Shown: positions 43,561-54,659 of the stretch, piece after piece
Numbering within the stretch: the first letter of the stretch is position 1
Layout of the letters: each line of letters begins with the position of its first letter
Assembly (NCBI GenBank): GCA_047495785.1
Contig: JBLDXI010000015.1
Coordinates: forward strand, 4,836,001-4,900,000
Direction of reading: 5' to 3'
Source of the DNA: Lepidodermella squamata
Taxonomy: Eukaryota; Gastrotricha
Length of the DNA: 64,000 nt
Position numbers and translations under genes: made by a program
Notes under the pieces: generated by a model
The model's database searches: none
Told to the model about the DNA's origin: nothing
The model's input: the letters and a program-made list of their open reading frames with translations, nothing else

Positions 43561-45546
43561 ATGAAAGTGTGCGTGCCTGAAATTTCATGGCATAACTGTG
43601 AACCGGTTTACTCCATCCATATGTGCCCAGTGGTAAGTCCATCAATAGATCATACCAATCATTGGATGTAACGTCTCTGCAACAATTGTATTTAAGATAG
43701 GGCCGAATGGATGTTATTACATTGCGACCGGCGCTGCAGATCGTCTCGTTCGGGTAAATGCGTGTTTGGGATTGAAACATGAATCTTATACGTTTTTATT
43801 CCTTTTAGCTTTGGCGAATTCACTTTGAGCAAAACCAGTCAAATCCTGTCCAAGTTAATTTTGTTGCCGAATTCACTGTTCATGGATCTTCAGTTAACAC
43901 TGTTCGCTTTTCACCCAGTGGGAAATATTTGATATCCGGTTCAGATGGTATATTTTCAATTGCTTAATAAGAGGAACCTTCAATCGGCTGTTTAGATCGC
44001 TCACTAGTGTTGTGGGAAGTTGGATCTTTCGAAGCGAAATCTAATGGCAATGGTGACGAAGAAATCGAGTCTCGCGACATTTGGCCTGTAAAACGCATTC
44101 TTCGTGGCCACCTCGAAGGGATTTATGACCTGTCCTGGTCACCATGCAGTACCCGTGTTGCGTCTGCATCCGTTGACAACTCCGTTATTGTCTGGGATGT
44201 TACCAACGGAAACAAGGTAGCTGACGAGATTAAGTTATTTATTGCTAATTAATCAAAGTTGTTTTATTTAGCTAGCTGTATTGCGGGAAGCCAAGTCTTA
44301 TGTCCAGGGCGTTGCTTGGGACCCGAAGAATGAATACATTGTTACTCTTAGTTCAGACCGTCACGCCAGATTTTACTCAATCGCTAAAGGTTTTCATTGC
44401 GTTTCTCGGCTCTATCACGCGGCACCCGTTTGTGGAAGTGCCACGCCACCATCCCCTGCCCTACCGCTTTTTGCTGACGACATGGTCACCCGGTCATTCT
44501 TTCGACGGGCTGGATTCTCACCCGATGGCCGATTTGTCATTCTTTCTGGCGGTGTTGTTGAAATTCCGAGCAAAGCCAAAGAACCGACGAGCATTCCGAA
44601 AGTTGAAGCGGAGAAACCTATTGCTACTGAAAACAAGGAACCGCCGAAGTCGGAGAGCACAGATGTCAGTGAAATGAAAGCTCCACCTCCGCCCACACCA
44701 ACGCCGACGCCTACAAACGGGTCATCCTCATCACAACCATCCACTGTTCAAAGGCATGCTGCTCATTTGGTTTGTCTCGCTAAATCTGGCAAGCCAGGCC
44801 GACCGATTCTATCGTGGCCAAATCCGCGAAGAGCCATTGTATCCGCTGTTTTTTGCCCGTTAACTTTCGAGCCTCTGCACAACACCGCGAAAAAACGTGA
44901 CATCGAAGGTGTTCCGGTTCCACTGGGCAGTTCGAAAGTTCGCCGCCGTTTCGTTGCCGCCCTTGTTGCTGCTGATGCGTTGATTTTGGTGGAAACTTCG
45001 AGGACCAGCCGTCCGATCGGTTACATTGGCGGCTTACACCTCGATCAGCTAACAGACGCATGCTGGTCTGCCGATGGCCGTGTTCTTATGGCCTGTTCAA
45101 CGGACGGCTACTGCACCCTGGTTGTTTTTACGCCGAATGAACTGGGGACTCCGATGGCAGTCGAAAAACCCGCAGCTAGTGAGCCTGTCAAAGCTGCCAA
45201 AACTGCAAATTCCGAACCGACCCCAGCTGCCCAGATTGTTGAAGTCGTTGCAAAGTCTGATACAGAAAGTTCTACGGGAAAACGACGGATTGCTCCTTTA
45301 CCTGTAGCCGAGGCAAAACCGTCAGCCACGTTTTTTGGAGTTTCCGAAACCGAAACTGAAACGAAAAGCTCGTCGACTAGCGATGCAGTTGTTTCAAACG
45401 AAGCCAGCACTAAAATGGAAGTTGATGCGGGGAAACCGGCGGCCGCCGCTGAAGTATCTGTTTTGATACCGCGTCGCCGCGTCAATTTGACTACGGTTTC
45501 TGTTCAGCCAGGAGCTGCTACCGAATCAGCTCCTTCGAACAGCTGA
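43561..45546 (+). CDS. CHAF1B: Chromatin assembly factor 1 subunit B (p60)
   Basis: Five exons (43561-43632, 43697-43753, 43809-43947, 43996-44216, 44272-45546) give 587 aa. CHAF1B is the WD40 subunit of CAF-1, which with ASF1 deposits H3-H4 behind replication forks in the nucleus. WD repeats seen in order: EISWHNCEPVYSIH, TVRFSPSGKYLISGSDDRSL (to LVLWEV), LRGHLEGIYDLSWSPCSTRV with ASASVDNSVIVWDVTNG, KSYVQGVAWDPKNEYIVTLS, FFRRAGFSPDGRFVILSGGV, and DACWSADGRVLMACSTDGYC followed by TLVVF. The order and wording match CHAF1B rather than other WD proteins. The C-terminal third is Pro/Ser/Glu-rich and ends with a basic RRRVNLTTVSV box, like the RRVTLNTL segment of the vertebrate protein, which lies in the ASF1-binding tail. 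Introns are 48-64 nt. Confidence 0.95.
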
Positions 45547-45719
45547 GCAGCAGTCGATCACCACTCAAGAATTGCGCAACGATTTGGCGCAACGAACCCA
45601 TTTGATTTTACCTACAACTACTATTGCTACTACCACTTGTAATAGATCGCCGATTTTTTTGACATGCATGTGCGTTTTTCCGGCTTCTGGCAAGCTGTTT
45701 GACTACTCTATCTATGAGA

Positions 45720-45725
45720 AATAAA
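45720..45725 (+). terminator. Poly(A) signal of CHAF1B
   Basis: AATAAA 174 nt after the CHAF1B stop, in GAGAAATAAAGCG. Confidence 0.6.
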
Positions 45726-46872
45726 GCGTTCGTGTTTCTTAGATCGTTGTTTTGTTGTTATACACTAGAAAAAGTGCGGGCTGTTATCACTGCCTGGCTG
45801 CTAAGATGATCGGCGTTTATAGTGCCGCGAATCGAGGCATCACCTAATGATAATAGCGGCGTTTATTGCCCGCCGATACCTGGCGGATGAAAGTGCATCG
45901 ACTTCTAATTACCCGTTGCGCGCATTAAAAAGTGGAGGCGACTGGCAGTGATTAGGCGGCGGCAGCGGGAACACAGACACGGCGCATTATCGCCAGAAAT
46001 ATCATTTAACATATATAGACTCAAGCACTGATTCGCGTTTTATTGTGCCGAAAAACCGATGTGCACCACCAACACCACCTACCGAACCTGTTGTAACAAC
46101 ACAGCGAGCGATTTTCCTGTTGATGTTGTTGTTTAGCGCCTTATTAGCATGCGTTTTTGCTGGCAATACCTGCGATAATTTCGCACGGCTCATTTTGCAA
46201 TATCGGGCTGACAGCATCAGTCTATAGGCTGGCTACCATAGCGACGCGCCGGTTTGTCGTTTCTACGCGCGTGAGTATAAGGTAACAGTAATTATGGCGG
46301 CGCCGCAGCTCCAGCCGTGTTCGTTTAATTCGGGCGCTAGTTAAGCATTGACGGGCGCGTGGCGACTCGCGCAGGTTGATTAATGAAAGACACGTAGTAG
46401 TGTTATTTTTACCGCCGCGCTTGGTAATAATGCGCGGTGCCAGCAGACGCGTTTAACCGGGCTTCGCGGATGAGCGATGAACGTGGGTGGCGCCCGCGCA
46501 TATTTCGGCTACAACTGTACCGCTGTTAATGCCTACCTGCGTGTACTTCATTATTGCTTTATACCTATACTGTAGAGCGAATTATTAGTGCTACCGTTGT
46601 GCTGTAATATGTCTAGGTTTATATCGTTTTGGCGGCGTGCGGCGGCGATGCGCCTATGATACGCCCACTTCGTCTGCGACCTCGCATCAACGCTGGAACC
46701 AATCGCAGCAGCACCATCTACCACCTCCACGTTGTTTACCACCACAACCTGAAATTTCACAACAGACGCATCGCTAATTTTCACTAACGTGTTGTTTATA
46801 CCGTGCGATTTCCTACTACGCCACACCAGTTATTCGAGCCAACGACGCAACTGGTTTTTTCCAATTTCGCGC
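45726..46872. other. Intergenic, HUNK upstream region
   Basis: 1.1 kb, GC-richer than other spacers (GGCGGCGCCGC-type patches at 46290-46450) and with TATATAGA near 46013. It probably holds the HUNK promoter. No ORF has family support on either strand. Confidence 0.45.
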
Positions 46873-49753
46873 ATGGCTACGCCCAGCTGTAATAAAGCCA
46901 ACAAGTGTGGCTGTCGAACGACGACGCCCGTCGACGCGCAATGCTGTAACAAGCAGGTCGAGGCGACAACTGCAGCTGATGAACAGAACAGCAATGCCGA
47001 GGAGCATTTCTCCTACATCAAACGCGTCGGCTCTTACCTGGTAGGGCGAACCCTTGGCGAAGGCTCATTCGCCAAAGTTCGACTAGGTCTGCACTTACCT
47101 ACAACAGAAAAGGTAGCAATCAAAGTGCTCGACAAGCATCGAGCAGCTAACGACAGTTACATGGAGATGACTATCCGCCGCGAAGGCCGCCTACTTCGCC
47201 GAATCCGACCTCATCCTAATATAGTACAAATGTACGAAATTATGGAAACGGCCAACTCGCTGTATCTAGTTCTCGAACTTTGCGAGGGCGGCGATTTTCT
47301 CGACTTGGTTGCATCTCGAGGGCGTCTCTCTGAACCCGAGAGTCGCATGTTTCTACGTCAGATCATAGATGCTGTTTCACATCTCCACTCGTTCGGTATC
47401 TTGCATCGAGATTTGAAAATTGAGAACTTCATGCTCGACTCAACTCTTCAGCAAATCAAAATAATAGGTAAAATTTGTTTGAGCCGAATTTGTTTTTGTC
47501 TTCATGAATGAATTTACGATGTAGATCTTGGCCTGAGTACCTGTGCCCCTGGAGGTGGAGCTTCGCGGACGCAGTGTGGTAGCCCGGCTTACGCGGCCCC
47601 TGAACTCATAAGATCACCTCATTACGGCCCAGAAGTTGATGTATGGTCAATGTTAGTTCTGATATATTTTATTGTAATTCGTTTTAAAATTAATTTCTGG
47701 TGGTTTCTTTTTAGTGGGGTCGATATGTTCGCCATGTTAACTGGCGGATTGCCTTTCACAGTCGAACCATTTTCGATAAAGAACTTATACGCGAAAATGA
47801 TTGCTCGGGACAGGAACCCGCTGCCTTCCGATACATCACCTGAAGCTGTCGATTTGCTCAACCGGCTCCTGGAGCCTGACCCCAGGCTTCGAATCACGCT
47901 TCAAGCTGCTCTAGCCCATCCGTGGCTCCGCGCGACTCGGAAGCTCCGATACAATCCAGATGCGAAAACTTCATTTCCACAACCAAACAGTATCAGTTAG
48001 TTGTTGTGAGGCTCTCCAAGAGCTCATTATAAATCGTTTTATTTTCAGAAATTATCAATAACACAAAGTCGAAAGTTGATCATCCGGGTGATCCTAGTAT
48101 TTTAGATCTGAATGTCGCTACGAGAGCAGCCGCCCTTGCTGGAGCTTCTTTGGGTAGCCTACTTCGAGATGTTGCCGCCGCTGTTCCAAGTTAGTCTTTT
48201 AAATTGGACTATGAGCTCATGTTTAAAATGCTTTCATCAATTTAGGCAATTTAGCTGCAACGTATCACCTATTAGCCCGTCATGCCCGCCGAACCTCCGA
48301 CCAGCAAGAAGCTTCAGATAACAATCACCAGGCTACAAAGCAACGTGCGTCATCTGCCTTGTCGTCGGATTCCACCGCGGGAATGTCGAGCCACCACAGC
48401 AACAGTCACGTGGTTCGCGGCTACATTCCAAACACGCCACGTCATTACGAGGTTCACAGCAGCAATAATAACAGGGACATGGAAACTAGTTACATATCTA
48501 ATATACCTGTCAAACAACCCAACGCCAATAATAACAACGTGACCCGCGTAACTATCGGCGTTCATTGTGTAAGATTTTGATTTTGATTTTGAATGCTTTG
48601 ATCGAATAATTTTGTTTTAAAGCGACCGAAACCTTCAGTTCAAACTGGTCCGATGAATTTAACAGCTGCAGCAGCCGCTCTCCTTTCAGCGGAACCCAGC
48701 CCTCGATCGGAGCCAAAGCGCCTTTTGACCGCAAGTGAGAGTGAGGCTTTAGCTGTTGCTACATTGGAACGGCGGAAACTTCAAAAACCTCGTCTCGCTC
48801 CACCTCTCGCCCGAGTCAACGACGACGACGATGATGACGAGAGAGCTGACAATGAAAAGTTGACAAATGGCAAGCAGAGCGCTAGCAACCCGGGCATCCC
48901 ATCGGAAAATGGCGGCGCGTCAATTTACGAAAAGGACAGGAACGAGGACGAAAGTGTTCAAACTACGCGGTTTTTAGGCACATCTGCTCCGCCGATCGAA
49001 GCCGAGGCAGTTCGTTGGGCTGGCGACAACGTAGCCGGGGCTATTCCGCAAAATTTGCTGACAAGTTGCTGCGGCGAACTGCCGCTAAAAACGTCTTTCG
49101 CAACGGGGATCCCTACGCAATCTCGATTGCCGTCTTCAACACCGACTCCTCCGTCTTGCATGCAAATGTCTCACATTGTGACGAAGAACGAGCTCAGCCA
49201 ATCACCTCGCCAGCCATCGACTCCCACATCGAAGCATCGGGATAATAACGACGATGGAAGCAGGTATCAAAGTTCAACTAATCCAAGGTATTTCATTCAA
49301 CAAAAACAGATCTACAATGATTTAATTGTTTTTTTTTCCAGAAAACAGCACCTGTTTGGTTGTGTAGGACGTGACCAAAGGCGTTTATCGACACAAATAA
49401 ACGATTTCGTATTTTCGGGCAGCAATCGGAAGCAATCATTCACGCCTGACATGATAGGCTACGCGGACGCTGCTGATCAGGCTCCGCCGACGCCCAACTC
49501 TAACAGTCGGTTGATTTCTTCGAAAACGCCGCCGCCTTTGGTCAGCGTTCTAACGCCGACTGGTTACCAGCTTCACCAACAGAGCCATCACCACCAGACA
49601 GCGACATCACTCATCGTTAAACCGGCCGTGCAAGCAGTCGCAGCAGCTGCTCGACGTGTGCTGTGTGGCGTATCGCCGCAGCCGCAGCACCATCACGGGA
49701 CCATGGAACGGTCGATGGCACGAAGTGTTGCCACGAAGCAAGCAGCGGTTTGA
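46873..49753 (+). CDS. HUNK: HUNK-type Ser/Thr kinase (SNF1/AMPK-related)
   Basis: Seven exons (46873-47467, 47525-47651, 47715-47995, 48049-48189, 48246-48568, 48623-49287, 49342-49753) give 847 aa (human HUNK 714). The kinase domain starts near residue 55: LGEGSFAKVRLGLH (P-loop), VAIKVLDK (catalytic Lys), ILHRDLKIENFML (catalytic loop), TQCGSPAYAAPEL (activation segment and APE). GLPFTVEPFSIKNLYAKM and NPLPS with LLEPDPRLR are near-signatures of HUNK. The magnesium motif reads DLG, not DFG, a substitution some active kinases tolerate. The long C-terminal region is Ser/Pro/Asn/His-rich and disordered with an acidic DDDDDDE run. The last intron (54 nt, 49288-49341) is stop-free and in frame. 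An initial Cys-rich stretch (CNKANKCGC, QCCNK) precedes the kinase. Start is the ATG at 46873; an upstream extension is not supported. Confidence 0.92.
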
Positions 49754-49912
49754 AATTATATGGAAACAAGATCTCTTAAGGTGCTAATAGCGTAATAAGT
49801 TAATACTAAAAATCTTGCCGTTATTTTTGTTTCTTTTCGAGTTTGTTTTTGTATTAAATCTTTCTTCAATGTTTGCTTAATATCAAAATGTTTGCTCTAT
49901 TTAACTATATAT

Positions 49913-50075
49913 TAGGATCGATTGAAGTGTGCATCGAACTTCTGAAACATAATCTTCATACCAATATACAGTATAATATTGTAACTGCTGACGAAATTTT
50001 ATAAAAGCTGTAATAAAAAATAAAGGAGCGATCGTTTATCCTGTGTTTTTCGATCATTCCATAGTTATCCGCCAG
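49913..50075 (+). repeat. Dispersed 3'-end repeat, copy 1 (after HUNK)
   Basis: GATCGATTGAAGTGTGCATC, ATTGTAACTGCTGACGAAAT, AATAAA at 50012-50017, AAAGGAGCGATCGTTTATCC, TTTTTCGATCATTCC and TTATCCG occur here, with diverged counterparts after the receptor gene (57027-57160) and in part after Ebony copy A (54188-54300). In this copy and the third, the AATAAA falls where the gene's poly(A) signal is expected, so the repeat may act as a shared 3'-end cassette. Confidence 0.65.
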
Positions 50076-50344
50076 TTTGTTTGAGTCATGCGATAGGATA
50101 TTTACCCCCTGGCTGGCCTATATATTTGACCCATTTGGGGACAGTATCACTGGATATTATCCCCCTAACATACCGTGGTTGTCAGAGGGGTGCATGCCTG
50201 ATAAGAAATTTTACAATACACTTTTATAATGCGCAGATTTTCATGATATACAGCGCGCCCGTTTTAGTTGAAGCACACTTCACATGCCATTTACATGCCA
50301 CTAGTTAAAAGAAGCCCTGTTGAATGGCAATCGAACATTGTCCT

Positions 50345-50670
50345 AACATATTTTATAAGGGGCTAATTGGCCAACAATTAAGGTCTCCATATTATTATCG
50401 ATGGCTCAGAAACCACAAGGCCAGACTTTGTAAGAACTTATGGGGACGATTATCAACAGACCTCGTACACGTGTGTACAATTTTAGTCAGATATGTCCCA
50501 AGATGAGGTCACGGCAAACTAGTATTCATAAGTTAGCTTAGGCAGGTAAAATTGACCCCCATGAATTAGATTATCTGGAACCAATAATGAGGTTTCATGT
50601 TCAGATGACATTTTTTTCTTAGGCCATTTTCGTCGTAAATGACAGCAAAAGAAACCGGCGGCTCAAAACA
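50345..50670 (-). mobile_element. Decayed copy of the 57.6-58.6 kb MITE-like element
   Basis: GGGGCTAATTGGCCA, GGGGACGATTATCAACA, ATGTCCCAAGATGAGGTCAC, ATGAGGTTTCATGTTCAGAT and CCATTTTCGTCGTAAATGAC match, in order, the reverse complement of 58260-58640, with roughly a third of positions changed. No terminal repeats were seen, so this is an old remnant. It lies 250 bp upstream of Ebony copy A. The 49754-50925 spacer otherwise shows only the dispersed repeat above. Confidence 0.6.
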
Positions 50671-50925
50671 TATATTTTTTGCCAAATGGTCGATCTCTGT
50701 GTTCAAATTTAACTGCATGCTTCAGTTTTCGACGGAACAGCACATTCTCGATCGTATTCCTTATTTCCGTATTCCGCGATTCCGCGGTTGCCTATTTCCC
50801 GCGAAGCGTCTCAAAAACATAATACGTTGCTGCAGCTGTGCAAACCGTTTACATTCTGTTAAATGAATAACATACCATTGTCAACCCGTACATGCGATTA
50901 GAATTAGCATTACTTATTATTTTAA

Positions 50926-53910
50926 ATGCCTAATAATACTCCGCTGTTTGCACCAAGCTTCCTCGATGGCTTTCGCGTCGAAACATCCGTTTATGGGCAA
51001 AATCTCCCAGCCACTTGTTATGGTGAGTTCGAACAGCAGACATTGAAGCCAGGCAATCAATCACTTGTCGAAAATCCACTGATCACCGAGCCTGACGGTC
51101 GTCAGCTCAGCTACAAAAAGCTGAGGGAAATGATCCACGGATTTGCGGTCGCATTCGAAAAACTAGGCTTGCCTCGATCAAGTCATACTGTAGCTGTTTT
51201 TCTTCCGCCAAGCGTAGCAAGAATCGCCACGTTTTTATCATTGAATTACATGGGCTTTACGCAAGTTCCACTCGATGTGACCCAGCCGTCGGATTTGAAA
51301 AAGTACATCCTAGAGCATAGCAAAGCTCAAATCATTATTACGGTAAGAATTGCCATGATTAAGACATCCGTATCCAAGCTTTTGTCTGAACCGAAAATAA
51401 TATAGAGTGAAGATCGAAAGCAAAGTTTGCTGGAGGAAACGGGCTGGAAATTGGCGACTATTGTTATTGATCGCGATTGCGTCGTCGAATCGTGTTGCGG
51501 TGAATTTTCCTCTTCTGGCCAGGACGAAGTGGTGATTTCAAATACTGATGATAAGTGGCCAGCTTTGACGTTGTACACGAGTGGAAGCACCGGCATTCCG
51601 AAAGGCGTCGCCTTATCAAACTCAAATCTTCTGAATCGTCTCCGGTGGCAATGGGCTGAGCTGCCATTTTCCGAGGATGGCTCGGATGTTTGCCTAGCGA
51701 GGACGAATCCGCTTTTCATTGACAGCTACACTGAAATACTGGGTGCTGTTCTTCGTCTCCAGCGACTTGTGATCCTAGATCTTAATAGTGGCAGCAAACA
51801 CACCAGCGTCGCCGATTTCATAGCTGATGCCGTTCAAGCTCATGACGTCACTCGTCTTATCCTGGTGCCATCGTTACTGAAAGCTCTTCTTGAGCTTCCT
51901 GATGCAGCTGCAAAATTAGCGACTTTGCGACTAGTTGTCAGCAGTGGCGAGGCTTTACCATCAGATTTGGCAAAATCATTTTTTCGAACACTTTCGTCGA
52001 TTAAAGGAGGCCAGCCCCGCCTAGCGAACTTTTACGGTTCAACCGAAGTTACGGGCGATGTGACTGCGTCAATCTTCGCCAGCGAGGCTGACGTAACAGC
52101 TCGCACAGTAGACGGCTTTCTGTCAATAGGTCGGCCGGTTCACAACACCACGGTTTACGTACTTGACGACGAATTCAACATGCTGCCTTTCGGTGAAACT
52201 GGCAACATCTACGTATCTGGGGAGAACGTGTGCATCGGATTCGTAGGTGATTCTGGAAGCTACTTCGATCGGTTCCGTCGAAAGCCTGACTATATGAGCC
52301 ATCTAGGCTGGGGCGATAGGTTGATCAGCATGGGCGATCTTGGTCGTGTCGCTCCAGGTGGAGAATTGAGTACGTTGATGCGCGCTTTTTATTAAGAAAT
52401 ATGTATAGTTTCCTACCTAGTTTATTGTGGTCGAAGCGACTCGATCGTGAAAATTCGCGGAAATCGTGTATCGACAATTAGCGTTGAGAATGCTCTCAAA
52501 CAGATTCTTGATACGATAATGCGCGAAAAACCGCCGGCAGCCAAGTTTACGCCCCATTGCCGCGTTATTGCTGTCGAAAGCAAATCAAATGCTACATGTC
52601 GGCTGGCTGGCTTCTACGAAACCTGGCCTGAAGCTCCAGTTTGTCTTCGTCCAGATAACATTCGAAACCGATTAGCAAGGTTCTTGGCGTCCTACGCTGT
52701 GCCTGAATTGCTATTTCCGTTTGAGCTCGGCAAGTTCCCCATTCAACCAGCTACAGGCAAGACTGACCAGCGAGCTCTAAAAGCAATGGCGGCAGAACAA
52801 GCTAATGAAGGCTTACTTGAAGATTCAGATCTTGCGCTACTCAAGGCGAACAACGACGATCTACAATCAGCGTTGGAAATTGTCCGCGCTGTCGCTGCAC
52901 ATACCCTAGCTGTGCCGGTCAGCAAGATCGTAATGGAAGCTACTTTCTTCAATCAAGGCGGCAATTCGCTGTCTGTAATTCGGGCTGTAATCGCGCTGAA
53001 GAAAATCGGTTTCGAGAACGCTACTGCCGACATGCTTCTTTCGCGGAAGAACACCTTGGCGGATGCCGCAAAACGTTTGATTGCGAAGCATCAACTCAAA
53101 CAAGAAGAATGGGCGAAACCAGACTGGTTGGACTTTGTCAGCATCCGGAACCTGACAGAGAGTCAAACGAACCAGGTGAAAGAAGGGTTGGTGCGTGCCT
53201 TTATGTCCAAAGAGCAGCTGGTTACTTATTTCCATCTTGACAAAGAAGGTAATTTTCAATTCTTCATCTGTTGCCTATATGGTTCCCATTCAAATGTTGC
53301 ACGCTTGTAGTTCTTATGCGACACATTCAAGCCACGTGGCGTACATACATTGAATCCGGTGAAATATCATTCGCTGTAATTGACCGCCGATTGCCTGGAG
53401 ATGCCGCTGTGGTTGGATGCAATTTGAACGCTGATTTAACTGTAGAGGACAGTATTGATGACTGGAAAGGTATGGAGCCGATTTGTTGCATCTTGGAAGC
53501 AACAGATAAGCCTGCATTCGAGAAAATAACAAGATTATTCGCAATCGATGGCGCAATTCCCAAGGGAGTGGTAGTGAGCAACCGAGTGCTTTACGTTGAC
53601 TCGAAATGTTCTCCTGATGATGCCTCGGAGGCTTTCTCCGGATTGGAGCAAGAGCTAATTAAAAGGTGTCGTAAAGATGGTTACAAAATGATTACAGCCG
53701 TCAACACTGCCGCAGCAACCCAGGTAATGTTGCTACAATTATTTCGTATTTTTATGTCTCCAATTTTCGCAGGTGATGGAGCGCGATATTCTTGGTTACG
53801 TGGATGAGAACCAGTTGTACCCCAAGCAATTTCAAACCCCTGATGGCAAGTTCCACTTCAGCGATGCCCCAGATGACTATGCAATTCATTCCATGACCCT
53901 ACAACTATGA
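50926..53910 (+). CDS. ebony: Ebony-type beta-alanyl-amine synthetase, copy A
   Basis: Five exons (50926-51342, 51406-52369, 52421-53248, 53311-53723, 53773-53910) give 919 aa (Drosophila Ebony 879). Ebony is a small NRPS-like enzyme that activates beta-alanine with ATP, loads it on a phosphopantetheine arm and couples it to dopamine, histamine or similar amines, in cuticle tanning and transmitter recycling. Adenylation motifs: LYTSGSTGIPKG, FYGSTEVTGD, GDLGR, KIRGNRVSTISVENAL, ATGKTDQRAL. The carrier domain has FFNQGGNSLSVI (pantetheinylated Ser). The last 200 residues are the amine-accepting NAT-like domain, with GAIPKGVVVSNRVLYVDSKC. All key residues look intact. No signal peptide. The amine used is not readable. 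A near-identical copy lies 10,311 bp downstream. Confidence 0.9.
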
Positions 53911-54659
53911 TGTGCCAGATTCAAACCATAATTTATCTAATTTACTATAATTTATCTATTCTGAAGCAATCTATAATGCGCCCTCAATAAATGCAAAGAG
54001 TCCAAGTAAAATCGAAGTAAAATGAAACCATCGAACCTTTATTTTCTTCTCTCGAACCAATTCAACTTGAAGCGTCGGAACCATCAGAATATTGAATTTT
54101 CGTATTTTCAAAAAACCATCACTCTGTGAACTCTGTCTATCTCGAAAGTCGAAGTGCGGGAAAGGAACGGAAAGGTTCGACATGACAGGTTTTGCTGACG
54201 AAAATTTATCAAAGCTGTAATAATAATGAAGGAGCCATCGTTTTTCTGTATTTTTCGATCATTCCTGTTATCCGGCATTGCCACTTTGTCGGAGCCATGC
54301 GTACCAGCACCTCGAGAGCTTTCTACGGCATCCGGTGAGCGATTCAACGTAAGTCAGGCATATGTGTCCCTGAAGTGATCTTTTCATATCCTATGCTTCT
54401 AGACGTCATCATGGTAATATATGATTACTAAGACGGTATGAAGATTTTAATACACGCCTATCTATCACAAGAAATTAGCCCGACATCATTATTTTGGCCA
54501 ATTTTCGAGTTTATAGTGGATGGGCGTGTTCAATCTGCATTTTTAACGTCCGACCTCGATATGATTTTATCGATTATTGCGAGGTTAGTTAATAACATTG
54601 TGGATAGACAACATTTGTTTTCTTCAGTTCATATCACTCCCGGAAAACTGGAATAAAAA
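53911..54659. other. Spacer between Ebony copy A and the receptor gene
   Basis: Contains copy 2 of the dispersed 3'-end repeat (54188-54300: GCTGACGAAAATTTATCAAA, AAGGAGCCATCGTTTTTCTG, TTTTTCGATCATTCC), without a clean AATAAA. No promoter element for the receptor gene was recognised. Small open frames here have no support. Confidence 0.5.
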
